DNA of 64,000 bases from Candidatus Intricatilinea gracilis (GTDB taxonomy: Bacteria > Pseudomonadota > Gammaproteobacteria > Burkholderiales > Burkholderiaceae_C). Location of the stretch: contig JADJDQ010000003.1 of assembly GCA_016702605.1 (NCBI GenBank), positions 299,501 to 363,500 of the forward strand, in the 5' to 3' direction. The notes under the pieces are model-generated. The model had not been told where the DNA came from. It was given only the letters and a program-made list of their open reading frames with translations, and did no database searches. Each line of letters begins with the position of its first letter. Position 1 is the stretch's first letter. A program made the translations under genes and the position numbers. This document shows, piece after piece, positions 17,118 to 26,356 of this stretch.

Positions 17118-19349
17118 ATGCAGATATCGCGATCACCAAACACCGTGCACACCAAGCTGCCGGCCTGGACCCTGACCTGTGCCGCCGTGGTGGCGCTGGT
17201 CGGCTGCGGCAGTGCGGACGACCTGGACAACAACGCTGGCGGCGGTGGCACCACCGAAGACATCAACACCCTGCCCGCCGCCGTGCGTGGCAACGTGCAG
17301 GTGAAGACCTACGACGGCACGAGCGACGATCTGCTCACCGCCGGCCTGGGCAAGACCGGCTTGTCCGGTGTGGCGCCCACCTTCGACGTCGCCACCGCGC
17401 CCACCGCCGCCGAACTGCGCAAGAGCGCCATCTACAACAACTACCGCGGGCTGATCGACTCGACCGCCAGCGGCGGCTTCGGCACCATCTACGGCCCCAA
17501 TGTCGACATCAACGGCGTTGCCACCGCGGGTGAGGGCAAGATCGCCGGCAGTGAATACATCGCCTGGGCTGATGACGGCAGCGGCCGCCAGAACGTGACA
17601 CTGATGGTGCAGGTGCCCGCCAGCTTCGACCCGACCAAGGCCTGCATCGTCACCGCCACCTCGTCGGGTTCACGCGGCATCTACGGCGCCATCGCCACCG
17701 CCGGTGAGTGGGGCCTGAAACACGGCTGCGCCGTGGCCTACACCGACAAGGGCACGGGCAACGGTATCCACGACGTAGCCAGCGACCTGGTGCTGCTGCG
17801 CGACGGCACGCCCAGCACGGCCGCTGCTGCCGGCATCGAGTCGCAGTTCAGCCTGCCCGACAGCGCTGCCGCGTTGACGGCCTTCAACGTCGCCACACCC
17901 AACCGCGTGGGCTACAAACACGCCCACTCGCAGCAAAACCCCGAAAAGGACTGGGGCCGCAACACCCTCGATGCCGTGCGACTGGCGTTTTACGTGCTCA
18001 ACGAGCGCTACGGCACCGCCAGCACCACCCTGCCGGGCAAGCGGGTACGTGTCATCAAGCCGACCAACACCATCGTGATCGCCTCGTCGGTGTCCAACGG
18101 CGGGGGTGCCGCCCTGGCCGCGGCCGAGCAGGACGTCGAAGGCCTGATCGACGGCGTGGCCGTCACCGAACCCAACGCACAACCCGGCAGCAACACCGGG
18201 CTGGCGATCCAGCAAGGTGCAGCCGCAGTGGTGGCCACCCACAGCAAGCCGCTGATCGACTACTTCACGTACGCCAACATCTACCAGCCCTGCGCCGCCC
18301 TGTCGGCTGCGGCGGGCGGTGGAACGGCCGTGGCTGCGGCGTTCTGGCCGGCGGTCTTCACCACCTTTGCCACCAACCGCTGCACGGCACTCACCACACG
18401 AGGCCTGATCACCGGTGCCGACCTGGCCGCCCAGTCGGCCGATGCCCTGGCCAAGCTGCATGCCTATGGCTGGCAGAGCGAGCAGGATTTCTTCCAGCAG
18501 TCGCACTACCGCTTCGCCACCAACAGCATCGTCTACACCTACGTGAACAGCTACGGCCGGTTCAGTGTGGCAGACAACGTCTGCGGTTTCAGCCTCGCCA
18601 ATACCAGCGCGCTGGGTGATGTCACGGCACAGGTGCCGGCATCACAGGTCACCCTGTTCGGCGGCGGCAACGGCGTGCCGCCGACCACGGGTGTGAACAT
18701 CGTCTACAACGACTCGGTGGGCGGGGCCAAGCTCGACTTCCTGGGCGTGTCGCCCACCAGCACCACGGCCGACTTCGCGCTCGACGGCGCCTTGTGCATG
18801 CGCTCACTCGTGACCGGCAAGGATGCCGTCACCGGCACGGCACTCACCGCCGCGAGTGCACTCAGGGCCCAGTCCGACCGCGTCATCGCCGGCATCGCCG
18901 AGGTGCAGCTCACCGCCAGGCTGGGTGGCAAACCCACCGTGATCGTGGCCGGCCGCAGCGACACCCTGCTGCCCATCAACCACACGGCGCGCGCCTACTT
19001 CGGCAAGAACCAGCTCGTCGACAGCAGCGGCGCCGGCGAGGTGCGTTATTACGAGGTGACCAATGCGCAGCACTTCGACAGCTTCATCGGCTTCGGCGCC
19101 TTCCTGGGCTACGACACGCGCATCGTGCCGCTGCATCCCTACCTGTTCCGCGCGCTCGACCTGGTCTACGCCCGGCTGCAGAACGGCACCGCCCTGCCGG
19201 CCAGCCAGGTGATCCGCACGGTGCCACGCGGCGGGGTCTCGGGTGCGGCACCGGCCCTGACCCTGGCCAATGTGCCAGCCATCGCCACCGCACCGCTGGC
19301 AGGCGACCAGATCAGCCTGAGCGGCACCACACTCAAGGTGCCCGACTGA
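17118..19349 (+). CDS. D-(-)-3-hydroxybutyrate oligomer hydrolase, lipoprotein
   Basis: This 743-residue protein resembles the 3HB-oligomer hydrolases of poly-hydroxybutyrate users. Such enzymes cut short 3-hydroxybutyrate oligomers to monomer outside the cytoplasm. A lipobox LVGCGSADD suggests outer-membrane anchoring. The likely nucleophile serine lies in ASSVSNGGGAAL (about residues 323-334). Family landmarks include YNNYRGLIDSTASGGFGTIY, WGLKHGCAVAYTDKGTGNG, HAHSQQNPEKDWGRNTLDAV and, for the catalytic histidine region, VTNAQHFDSF. The start at ATG 17118 has AAGGAGA at 7 bases. It follows the transporter operon by 70 bp, so the importer and hydrolase may be co-transcribed. Confidence 0.9.
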   Translation: MQISRSPNTVHTKLPAWTLTCAAVVALVGCGSADDLDNNAGGGGTTEDINTLPAAVRGNVQVKTYDGTSDDLLTAGLGKTGLSGVAPTFDVATAPTAAELRKSAIYNNYRGLIDSTASGGFGTIYGPNVDINGVATAGEGKIAGSEYIAWADDGSGRQNVTLMVQVPASFDPTKACIVTATSSGSRGIYGAIATAGEWGLKHGCAVAYTDKGTGNGIHDVASDLVLLRDGTPSTAAAAGIESQFSLPDSAAALTAFNVATPNRVGYKHAHSQQNPEKDWGRNTLDAVRLAFYVLNERYGTASTTLPGKRVRVIKPTNTIVIASSVSNGGGAALAAAEQDVEGLIDGVAVTEPNAQPGSNTGLAIQQGAAAVVATHSKPLIDYFTYANIYQPCAALSAAAGGGTAVAAAFWPAVFTTFATNRCTALTTRGLITGADLAAQSADALAKLHAYGWQSEQDFFQQSHYRFATNSIVYTYVNSYGRFSVADNVCGFSLANTSALGDVTAQVPASQVTLFGGGNGVPPTTGVNIVYNDSVGGAKLDFLGVSPTSTTADFALDGALCMRSLVTGKDAVTGTALTAASALRAQSDRVIAGIAEVQLTARLGGKPTVIVAGRSDTLLPINHTARAYFGKNQLVDSSGAGEVRYYEVTNAQHFDSFIGFGAFLGYDTRIVPLHPYLFRALDLVYARLQNGTALPASQVIRTVPRGGVSGAAPALTLANVPAIATAPLAGDQISLSGTTLKVPD

Positions 19350-19507
19350 TCGTCGCATCACCGGGCACCTGACCGAGGCGGGCGCCCGCGGCCCGCCCCG
19401 GCACCCGCCCACCTTCGACCTTCCCCGCGGCCAGGCCACACGCGCCGGCCGCCACCCTATCGATGCGTGCCACGGCGTCCAGCCGGTGGCGCCAGAGGAC
19501 CAGCGCC

Positions 19508-20353
19508 ATGAGCAGTACCTCCCACTACCTGAGCTGCCTGGGGCGCGAGATCCACTACATGCAGTGGGGCGCCGATCAGGCGTCCAACGGCACGGTGATC
19601 GCCTGGCACGGCCTGGCGCGCACCGGGCGCGACATGGACGACATCGCCGCCCATCTGGCCAAACGCTGGCGGGTGATCTGCCCCGACACCATCGGCCGCG
19701 GCCTGAGCCAGTGGAGCCCGGACCCGGCCCACGAGTACTGCCTGGACTTCTACACGCGCCTGGCCGAGTCGCTGCTGGACCAGCTCGCCGTCACCCGTTG
19801 CCACTGGCTGGGCACCTCGATGGGTGGCGCCATCGGCCTGGTGGCAGCTGCCGGGCGCCTGCGTGGCCGCATCGACCGGCTGCTGCTCAACGACAGCGGC
19901 CCGCAACTGGCCGACAGCGCGATCGAGCGCATCCGCGGCTACGCCGGCAGCCCGCCGGCATTTGCCTCGGTGTCCGCGCTCGAGGCCTACTTCCGCCAGG
20001 TCTACGCACCCTACGGCTGGCTCAGCGACGCGCAGTGGCGCCGCCTGACCGAAACCAGCACGCGCCGCCTGCCCGACGGCCGCGTCACGCCGCATTACGA
20101 CCCGGCCATGGTGATGCAGTTCAACCGCGAGACCGACGACTATGCCCGCTGGCCCGAGTGGGACAGCCTGACCCTGCCGGTGTTATGCCTGCGCGGCCAG
20201 CACAGCGACCTGCTGCTGGCCGACGCCGCCGACGAGATGACCCGCCGCGGCCCGCGCGCCGAACTCGTCACCATCAGCGGTTGTGGCCATGCCCCGGCGC
20301 TCAACGTGCCGGCGCAGTTCGAGCTGGTGGAACAGTTCTTCGATGGCGGGTGA
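19508..20353 (+). CDS. alpha/beta hydrolase
   Basis: This 281-residue alpha/beta-hydrolase fold protein has an oxyanion segment WHGLARTGRDMDD at about residues 32-44, the nucleophile elbow GTSMGG at about 103-108, an acid region VLCLRGQHSDLLL, and the catalytic histidine in ISGCGHAPALN. I placed the start at ATG 19508 since it begins the conserved N-terminal strand SHYLSCLGREIHYMQWG. No signal peptide, so it is cytoplasmic. It follows the 3HB-oligomer hydrolase by 158 bp. Ester or thioester substrates are possible; nothing specific can be assigned. Confidence 0.85.
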   Translation: MSSTSHYLSCLGREIHYMQWGADQASNGTVIAWHGLARTGRDMDDIAAHLAKRWRVICPDTIGRGLSQWSPDPAHEYCLDFYTRLAESLLDQLAVTRCHWLGTSMGGAIGLVAAAGRLRGRIDRLLLNDSGPQLADSAIERIRGYAGSPPAFASVSALEAYFRQVYAPYGWLSDAQWRRLTETSTRRLPDGRVTPHYDPAMVMQFNRETDDYARWPEWDSLTLPVLCLRGQHSDLLLADAADEMTRRGPRAELVTISGCGHAPALNVPAQFELVEQFFDGG

Positions 20354-20374
20354 GGTCGCAAGGCCTGGCTCTGC

Positions 20375-20421
20375 TCGACCGTATCCACTCAAATTGGGTA
20401 TGATCAAACCCATAATGGGTA
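20375..20421 (+). promoter_or_regulatory. promoter and palindromic operator of the MNT/HEPN module
   Basis: A -10 hexamer TATGAT lies at 20399-20404, with a weak -35 TCGACC at 20375-20380 (18-bp spacer). It is embedded in two inverted repeats: TTGGGT/AACCCA at 20394-20399 and 20407-20412, and ACCCAT-A-ATGGGT at 20408-20420. The repeats cover both candidate start codons (20400 and 20415). The arrangement fits tight autoregulation by the module's own helix-turn-helix protein. Confidence 0.55.
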
Positions 20422-21056
20422 CGTCTGCCATCGTTCAACTGACGAACTCAGGTCAGTCCGCACCGGTTCGAACCAGCCTGGCCGATGCACTTTTCAGCGG
20501 CACTCAGCAGCGTGTCCTGGCTTTGCTGTTCGGCCAACCTGAGCGTAGCTTTTACGCCAACGAAGTCATCACACGGGTGCGGTCCGGTTCCGGTGCTGTT
20601 CAGCGTGAGCTGGCACGGCTGGCGCAAAGTGAACTGGTGACGGTAAGGCAATCGGGCAAACAGAAACACTACCAGGCCAATCCACAGTCACCCATCTTTG
20701 CCGAACTGGTTGGGATCACACAGAAGACGATGGGCCTGGCCGACCCGCTGCGTGCGGCACTGGCGCCTCTTGCACCGCGCATACGAGCTGCGTTCGTGTA
20801 CGGGTCGGTGGCCAAGCGGCAGGACACGGCGAGCAGCGACATCGACCTGATGCTGGTGAGTGAGGATGTGAGTTACCCCGAGCTGTTCATGGCCATCGAG
20901 GGGCTGAACGAGCAGCTCGGGCGCAAGGTGAACCCGACCGTCTATACCCCGGCAGAGCTGACGCAGCGTGTGGCTCGTGGAGATGCCTTCTTGCAGCGCG
21001 TGCTGGCACAACCAAGGATCTGGCTGATGGGAGGTGACGATGTCCTCGCCCTTTAA
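20415..21056 (+). CDS. winged-helix nucleotidyltransferase (MNT-type) antitoxin
   Basis: This protein of 213 residues has an N-terminal winged helix (about residues 20-95; LFGQPERSFYANEVITRVR, GAVQRELARLAQSELV). A C-terminal minimal nucleotidyltransferase domain carries the GS-x-DxD motif GSVAKRQDTASSDIDLML at about 130-147. MNT proteins paired with HEPN toxins neutralise them, in known cases by AMPylating a tyrosine. The HEPN-like gene overlaps its 3' end. The start is ambiguous: ATG at 20400 or 20415, both inside the palindromic operator. The wH domain probably binds that operator. Confidence 0.82.
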   Translation: MGTSAIVQLTNSGQSAPVRTSLADALFSGTQQRVLALLFGQPERSFYANEVITRVRSGSGAVQRELARLAQSELVTVRQSGKQKHYQANPQSPIFAELVGITQKTMGLADPLRAALAPLAPRIRAAFVYGSVAKRQDTASSDIDLMLVSEDVSYPELFMAIEGLNEQLGRKVNPTVYTPAELTQRVARGDAFLQRVLAQPRIWLMGGDDVLAL

Positions 21057-21468
21057 CAACCTGTGTGGCCCCGGCAAACCGCTGCGCGCCGAACCGCCGG
21101 ACGCAGCCGAGTTCGCCGGCCTACTGCGGTCCTGCACCGCCCGCCTGGCCGATGCCAGGCTTGCCACACTGGCGCTCGAAAGCCGTTTCGATCTGGCCTA
21201 CAACGCGGCGCACGCGCTGAGCTTTGCCGCACTGCGCTGGCATGGCTATCGATCAGGCAACCGCTACATCGTGTTCCAGTTGCTGCCCCACACGCTGGGG
21301 CTGGGACCCGAGGTGTGGCGGGTGCTGGACAAGTGCCACCGACTGCGCAACCTGGGCGAATACGAGGGCGGTCTGAACATCGACGCACGCATCGTCACTG
21401 ACCTGATCGCGGCCTGCCAGGCAGTAGCCGCCAAGGTGCAGGCCCCTCCTTCACCGACCCGGCCATAA
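21040..21468 (+). CDS. HEPN-like toxin of the MNT/HEPN module
   Basis: This 142-residue all-helical protein starts at ATG 21040 behind a strong GGGAGG site and overlaps the nucleotidyltransferase gene by 17 bp. The helices FDLAYNAAHALSFAALRWHG and the motif HRLRNLGEYEGG resemble HEPN-fold toxins. The RN...YEG motif is the usual place of the Rx4-6H ribonuclease site, and here a tyrosine sits where AMPylation of HEPN toxins is known to occur. The terminal histidine of the classic RX4HXY motif is absent, so nuclease activity is uncertain. Identification rests on the helix pattern, the motif and the coupled partner. Confidence 0.75.
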   Translation: MSSPFNNLCGPGKPLRAEPPDAAEFAGLLRSCTARLADARLATLALESRFDLAYNAAHALSFAALRWHGYRSGNRYIVFQLLPHTLGLGPEVWRVLDKCHRLRNLGEYEGGLNIDARIVTDLIAACQAVAAKVQAPPSPTRP

Positions 21469-21597
21469 CTCTGCGCCCTGACAGGGTTGCGCAACAGCCG
21501 ACACCATCATCCGATCGCTGCGAGCATGGAGATCGACCAGGCCGCTCGGCATGCCGAGCGCTGTCGACCACCGCCGCCAGCGCATGCGGGCCACCTC

Positions 21598-24384
21598 TCA
21601 AAGCCGCACCGACGCTACTCTCAGCAGCTCGGCTGGTTCACCGATCAGCGGCTTGAGCTGGTCGGCCGCCAGTAGCGCCTCTCGGGCTTGACGCTGCCAG
21701 TCGCGCGCGGCGTCGCCCGACTCCAGCGCAGCCAGCGCCAACATGGCTTCACCGGCGTTCACCAGCGCCGTGTGCCGCAGCGCCGGCTCGGCCGCCCAGG
21801 CCTGGTAACGCGACACCACCGGCGCCAGCTGGGCTCGCGCCTCGTCGCGTCGGCCCAGCGCCAGCAGCGACAGGCCGCGTTTCAGGGCGATGGCGGCCAG
21901 GCGCACCTCGTTGCCCTGAGCCGGCGCCTCGGCCTGCATCTTGTGCCATTCACCTTCGGCGCGGCCGTACATGTCGATCGCCTCGGCATGCCGGCCCACC
22001 GCGGCCAGGGCGCGACCGTGGTTGAAGGCGTAGAGGTTGCTGAAGCGCGCCCACTTGCTGGCGGGGCCGTTCTGGCGCGCGAGCAGCAGCGCGGTCTCGC
22101 GCGCCAGCGTGGTGGCCAGCACGGCCTCGGCACCACGACGCATGCGCAGCAGGGCAAAGCCGAGGTTGTTGGCCTCGGTCATCAGGCCGTCGGCGTAGAC
22201 GGTGCTGCTCGGGTCTTCCTCGGCGCTGCGGCGGCGCAGGGCGACCGTCTCCTGCGCGCGGGCGATCGCCAGGTCCATCTCGTCGCGGCCCAGGTGCACA
22301 AGTTCGATGCCACCGACCACGGTGCCGAGCTGGTAGATCACCTCGACGTCGTGCCGCTGGGCTTCCAGCGCCTCCAGTTCGGTGCGCGCCTGCTGCAGCA
22401 ACACGAGCGCCTCGTCCGGCCGACCCAGGTGGTTGTTGCCGGGCTGGTAGTGCAGCTGCGCCGTGCCGTGGCGCATGGTGGCGCGTTCGATCAACAGCTG
22501 GCGCGACCGGGGTTGCGCCGCCAGGCCCTGCTGCAGCAGCGCGAGGGAGGCCTGGAAGGCCACCAGCGCCTCGTCCTTGCGATCGAGCTGGCGCAGCGCG
22601 TGACCACGCGCGCCGTGGGCACGCGCCATCCACAACACGAACTCGGCGTCGCCGACACGCTGGGTGATGGCGTCCCCCGCCAGGGCAAGCGCGCGGTCGG
22701 CGTTGACGATGGCGTCTTCGGGCTTGCCCAGCGTGGCGGTGTTTTCGTCGCCCTGGATGTAGGCCAGCCGAGCCCAGGCGGTGGCCACGTCGGCGCGCAA
22801 TTCGGGATCGTCGGCAGCCAGGCCGGCAAAGGCTTCCAGGCGCTGGGCGGCGTCGACCATCATGCCTTCCTTGACCTGCAGGCCGCCGGGCAGATAGGTC
22901 ACCGCGTCGCCGTATCGGAACACCACGTCGCGGGTGAGTTTCTTCACCCCGGCCAGACGTTGTTCGGCCAGGCGCCGTGCGCTGTCGATCTGGTGGTTCT
23001 GCCACAAGGCAGCCGCCAGCCCGCCCACCAGCGCCAGCAGGCCGAGCGACGAGGCCAGCACCAGCGGCCATTGCCGGCGCACGAACTTGCCGGTGCGGTA
23101 GCGCCAGCTCGGCGCCCGCGCACCGACCGGAAAACCGCCCAGATGAGCCCGCACATCCGCCGCCAGCGCATCGACACTGGCGTAACGCTGCTCCACCGGT
23201 TTGGCCAGCGCCTTGAGCAGGATGTTGTCCAGGTCGCCCTGCAGCTGCTTGCGGGTGGCCAGCCAGGTGGCATCACCCACCAGATCGGGCGGCAGGCTGC
23301 TCGGGCGGCTCGGTTCGTCTTCAAGCGCGCTGCGCGCCGCCTGCTGCGGCGTGGTGGCGTCGCGGCCGTAGGGGCGCACACCGGTGAGCAGCAGGTAGAG
23401 CAACACGCCGAGTGAATAGAGATCGGTCGCGGTGCCGACCGGCTCGCCGCGGATCTGCTCGGGGCTGGCGTAGTGCGGCGTGTAGGGCCGCACGCCGGCC
23501 TGGGTGGTGGAGGCATCAGCCTCCGCCGGATCGAGTGCCTTGGCGATGCCGAAATCCAGCAACTTGACCTGGCCGTCGTGTGTGACCAGCACGTTGCTGG
23601 GCTTGAGGTCGCGGTGCACCAGCAGGTGCCGATGCGCATGTGCCACCGCGTCGGCCAGTTGCAGGAACAGGCCCAGGCGCGCCTCCAGCGCCAGCGGCTT
23701 GCAGGCCTGGTCGATGGGGTGACCGTCGACCAGTTCCATCACGAAAAAGGGCAGGCCCTCGGCGCTGCGCCCGGCATCGAACAGGCGCGCGATGTGCGGG
23801 TGATTCAGCCGCGCCAGCGCCTGCTGCTCCTGCGCAAAACGGGCCAGCACTGCTGTGCTGTCCAGCCCGCGGCGCAGCAGCTTGGCGGCGGCGCGGCCCT
23901 CGAAGCTGCCGTCGGCGCGCCGCACCTCGTACACATCGCCCATGCCGCCGTGGCCGATGGCACCGACGATCTGCCAGGGGCCCAGGCGTTCACCCTGGCG
24001 GTCGGGTGAGGCAGCGTGTCGAGACGCAGGCGCCAGCAGGGCCGAGGTCGGCGGCAGTTCGGCGCCGGTGTCGGCCGGCAAAACGAATCCAGCCGCAGCA
24101 ACGGTGGGTGTTGCACCGTCCGCCAGCAAGGCGGGTGCAACGCCGATGTCCCCATCGGCCGTGGCATGCGCCAGCAGCGACAGCACCTCGGCCTGCACGT
24201 CGGGGGGCGCACCACTGGCCGCCACATGGGTCGCACGGTGCGCGGCGGGCACGGCCAGCGCGGCGTCGAAGAGCTGGCGCACCTGTGCCCAGTCGGCGCG
24301 GGCCGGCGGCACCAGTGAGTCGGTGGGCGATGAAGAGCTGTCGGGCGGGTCGGACGGCGTGGTCAAGCAGGTCTCCAGCAGCAC
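21598..24384 (-). CDS. serine/threonine protein kinase with transmembrane segment and TPR-like C-terminus
   Basis: This 928-residue protein has a poorly conserved N-terminal helical region (about 30-130), then a Hanks-type kinase. The kinase has the Gly-rich loop GAIGHGGMGDVYEV at 141-154, Lys 168, catalytic HRDLKPSN at 257-264, DFG at 277-279 and ASPEQIRGEP in the activation segment. A membrane helix (LVLASSLGLLALVGGLAAAL) near 440-460 follows. The C-terminal about 450 residues are repetitive helices of TPR type and would be periplasmic. All catalytic residues are present. It lies beside a secreted protein, a lipoprotein and a divergent ECF sigma factor, a combination seen in kinase/ECF signalling islands. 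Substrates are unknown. Confidence 0.9.
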   Translation of the reverse strand: MLLETCLTTPSDPPDSSSSPTDSLVPPARADWAQVRQLFDAALAVPAAHRATHVAASGAPPDVQAEVLSLLAHATADGDIGVAPALLADGATPTVAAAGFVLPADTGAELPPTSALLAPASRHAASPDRQGERLGPWQIVGAIGHGGMGDVYEVRRADGSFEGRAAAKLLRRGLDSTAVLARFAQEQQALARLNHPHIARLFDAGRSAEGLPFFVMELVDGHPIDQACKPLALEARLGLFLQLADAVAHAHRHLLVHRDLKPSNVLVTHDGQVKLLDFGIAKALDPAEADASTTQAGVRPYTPHYASPEQIRGEPVGTATDLYSLGVLLYLLLTGVRPYGRDATTPQQAARSALEDEPSRPSSLPPDLVGDATWLATRKQLQGDLDNILLKALAKPVEQRYASVDALAADVRAHLGGFPVGARAPSWRYRTGKFVRRQWPLVLASSLGLLALVGGLAAALWQNHQIDSARRLAEQRLAGVKKLTRDVVFRYGDAVTYLPGGLQVKEGMMVDAAQRLEAFAGLAADDPELRADVATAWARLAYIQGDENTATLGKPEDAIVNADRALALAGDAITQRVGDAEFVLWMARAHGARGHALRQLDRKDEALVAFQASLALLQQGLAAQPRSRQLLIERATMRHGTAQLHYQPGNNHLGRPDEALVLLQQARTELEALEAQRHDVEVIYQLGTVVGGIELVHLGRDEMDLAIARAQETVALRRRSAEEDPSSTVYADGLMTEANNLGFALLRMRRGAEAVLATTLARETALLLARQNGPASKWARFSNLYAFNHGRALAAVGRHAEAIDMYGRAEGEWHKMQAEAPAQGNEVRLAAIALKRGLSLLALGRRDEARAQLAPVVSRYQAWAAEPALRHTALVNAGEAMLALAALESGDAARDWQRQAREALLAADQLKPLIGEPAELLRVASVRL

Positions 24385-24453
24385 GTGGCGGCCAGGAGCA
24401 TCGGCCGCCCACGTGGATTGTCAGCGGCGCCGCCGGCTCGAAGGTGTCGACGC

Positions 24454-25611
24454 TCAGCGCTGCTTCGCCAGCTCCAGCGCAAACATCTCGCGCGCCGCAC
24501 CCAGCAGGTCGGCGCTGCGGCGGTAGTAGGTGTCGAGGTCGAATTCGCCCGCGCCGCGGGTGCCGCTGGTCGTGCCGGTGGTGGTGGTCGTGGTGGCGAC
24601 ACCGCCGGCCGTGAGCGTCTGCGAGCTGGTCTGGCCCAGGGCCACATTGGTCTCGGCGATCAGCCGCACGTCGGACACCAGCGGCTGCTTGAGCCGGGCG
24701 TAGAGCAGCTCGGGCTGGCCAGGGCCGATGAAGCGGTACGAGGTGTTGCCGGCGTGCAGGTGATGCAGGTTGGCGCCGCCAACCGCGGCGTAGGAGATGA
24801 AGCTGCGGCCCGAGGCCTGCATGGCCGCGAAGTCGACCACCATGTTGACCGACAGCAGGTGCACCTCGCGCTCGAGCTCGAAGGTGAGCATCACCTCCTT
24901 GAGCCGCGTGTTGGTGCCGAAGGTGAAGCCCAGGCCCTTCATGAAATCGGCGCGCTCGGGGTTGTCCATGTAGAGCAGCATGCCGGTGGGTGCGACGAAG
25001 ACCGACTGGCTGTCCTTGGTGTCGGTCACCCACGGCGAGGCGTGTTGTGCGGGCGCCAGCTCGGCGTAGTTCTTCGTCGCCTTGAGCTTGTCGAAGGGCA
25101 GCACCTCGATGCCCATGGCGGTGAAGTCCTGCACCGTGCGGGCATACAGCTCGTCGACCATGGTCTGCAGCCGGGCCACGTCGGGCGCGGGGATCTGCAT
25201 CGACTTCTGTGCGTCGCGCCCGGTGTTGTTCAGGCTGGTCTGGCCGCCGCTTGCCTGCACCTCCTTGAACAGCGCGAACTCGATGCTGAAGTTGACGATG
25301 GCGACCTTCTTGATGTCCTTGAAGTTGCTGCCCCGCTCCAGCTCCACATGGCGCGCCACCTGGCCCGCAGCTGGCTGGTCGAACTGGTAGGGCGGAAACT
25401 TCTTTGCCAGCTCGGCCTCGTAGGCGGCGTCCTGCGACGCGTCGTTGCTCAGCTTGCTGTCGGTGATCTTCTTGGTCAGGTCGCTGATGGCGTCGAACAG
25501 GCCGGCGTGGGCCGGGGCGGCAACCATCAGCAGCGTCAGGGCCAGACTGGTGAGCGCGGCAGGCAGGCCGCGGCGCGACTTGGTCATGGTGTTGGTCATG
25601 GCGGTGGTCAT
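24454..25611 (-). CDS. secreted protein of unknown function
   Basis: I do not recognise a family for this protein of about 385 residues. A Sec signal peptide (SRRGLPAALTSLALTLLMVA, cleaved after AHA) leads to a mature protein starting GLFDAISDLTKKITDSKLSN. The body has mixed strands and helices (IKKVAIVNFSIEFALFKEVQ; LLSVNMVVDFAAMQASG), a short Thr-rich stretch (TTTTTTGTTSGTRG), and a C-terminal helix LLGAAREMFALELAKQR. There are no cysteines outside the signal that I noticed. Several ATGs at 25611, 25599 and 25587 are possible starts. It is encoded 69 bp before the kinase gene in the same direction, so it may be a signal or target for it. Confidence 0.6.
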   Translation of the reverse strand: MTTAMTNTMTKSRRGLPAALTSLALTLLMVAAPAHAGLFDAISDLTKKITDSKLSNDASQDAAYEAELAKKFPPYQFDQPAAGQVARHVELERGSNFKDIKKVAIVNFSIEFALFKEVQASGGQTSLNNTGRDAQKSMQIPAPDVARLQTMVDELYARTVQDFTAMGIEVLPFDKLKATKNYAELAPAQHASPWVTDTKDSQSVFVAPTGMLLYMDNPERADFMKGLGFTFGTNTRLKEVMLTFELEREVHLLSVNMVVDFAAMQASGRSFISYAAVGGANLHHLHAGNTSYRFIGPGQPELLYARLKQPLVSDVRLIAETNVALGQTSSQTLTAGGVATTTTTTGTTSGTRGAGEFDLDTYYRRSADLLGAAREMFALELAKQR

Positions 25612-25652
25612 GGCGTGGTGTGGCATGGATGGACGGCGTCGACCTGTGGGGC

Positions 25653-26201
25653 TCACTGCTTGTGGCCGTTCTGGACCAGCACGAAAGCGGCGAGCGTCGA
25701 TGCGGGCGAGATGCCGGTCATCGACGACGTGGCCAGCGAGGTGCCGAGGTTCAGGTCCAGATGTCCCAGGCCGGCGCCACCGGCCAGATGCAGCACCAGT
25801 TGCGCGCCACCAGCGAAGGTCTCGACGCAGGCCGACGACACTGTCTGCGCCGTGCCCTGGTAGCTCAAAACGCCGTCGGCGCCCAGCACCGCCGTGGCCG
25901 CGCCGGTCCGGACGAAGGGATCGGTCGGCAGGCCGCCCTGCGTGCCCTCGTCACCCACCCAGGTGCCGGCATAACTGGTCAGCTGCGCTGACGTGGGCAC
26001 GGCCACCGCCGCACCGGCGGCAAACAGCGCGGTGTTGCAGGTGAGCGTGACCGCGCCACCGCCGCCACCACCACCGCCGCCGCCGGGCGCAGGGCTGGCC
26101 GGATCGGAACCACCGCCACAGGCCGCAAGAAGCAAGCCTGCGACCAGCGCCGCAGCAGGGGTGGAGACACGATGGAAGGACCGGGCGAGACGACGGTTCA
26201 T
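25653..26201 (-). CDS. lipoprotein of unknown function with a poly-glycine linker
   Basis: The start at ATG 26201 is firm: GGAG 7 bases upstream and MNRRLARSFHRVSTPAAALV as a signal peptide. The lipobox LLLAACGGG predicts lipidation of the cysteine. A flexible tract of ten glycines follows, then a roughly 130-residue domain (SYAGTWVGDEGTQGGLPTD; VLGADGVLSYQGTAQTVSS; LVLHLAGGAGLGHLDLNLG). I do not recognise the domain. It is the first gene of the leftward set lipoprotein / secreted protein / kinase. It lies 155 bp from the divergent ECF sigma factor, so a shared regulatory region is likely. Confidence 0.65.
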   Translation of the reverse strand: MNRRLARSFHRVSTPAAALVAGLLLAACGGGSDPASPAPGGGGGGGGGGAVTLTCNTALFAAGAAVAVPTSAQLTSYAGTWVGDEGTQGGLPTDPFVRTGAATAVLGADGVLSYQGTAQTVSSACVETFAGGAQLVLHLAGGAGLGHLDLNLGTSLATSSMTGISPASTLAAFVLVQNGHKQ

Positions 26202-26356
26202 GAAAACTCCTTGGGTGTTGACAGCGGGATTCGTGACATGGCACCGCCGGCGGCGGGCATCGAAGGGTTCCGATGTGTCTACGCAGGCGGCGCCGGCCAA
26301 ACAGCTCATGCGGTTCGCGACAATCACCGCCAGCCGTGACAGGTTGCACACCCGCG

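Noticed and set aside
19390..19430. GC-rich inverted repeats after the 3HB-oligomer hydrolase as a terminator
   Set aside because: Stems are short, overlap each other and no T-run follows.
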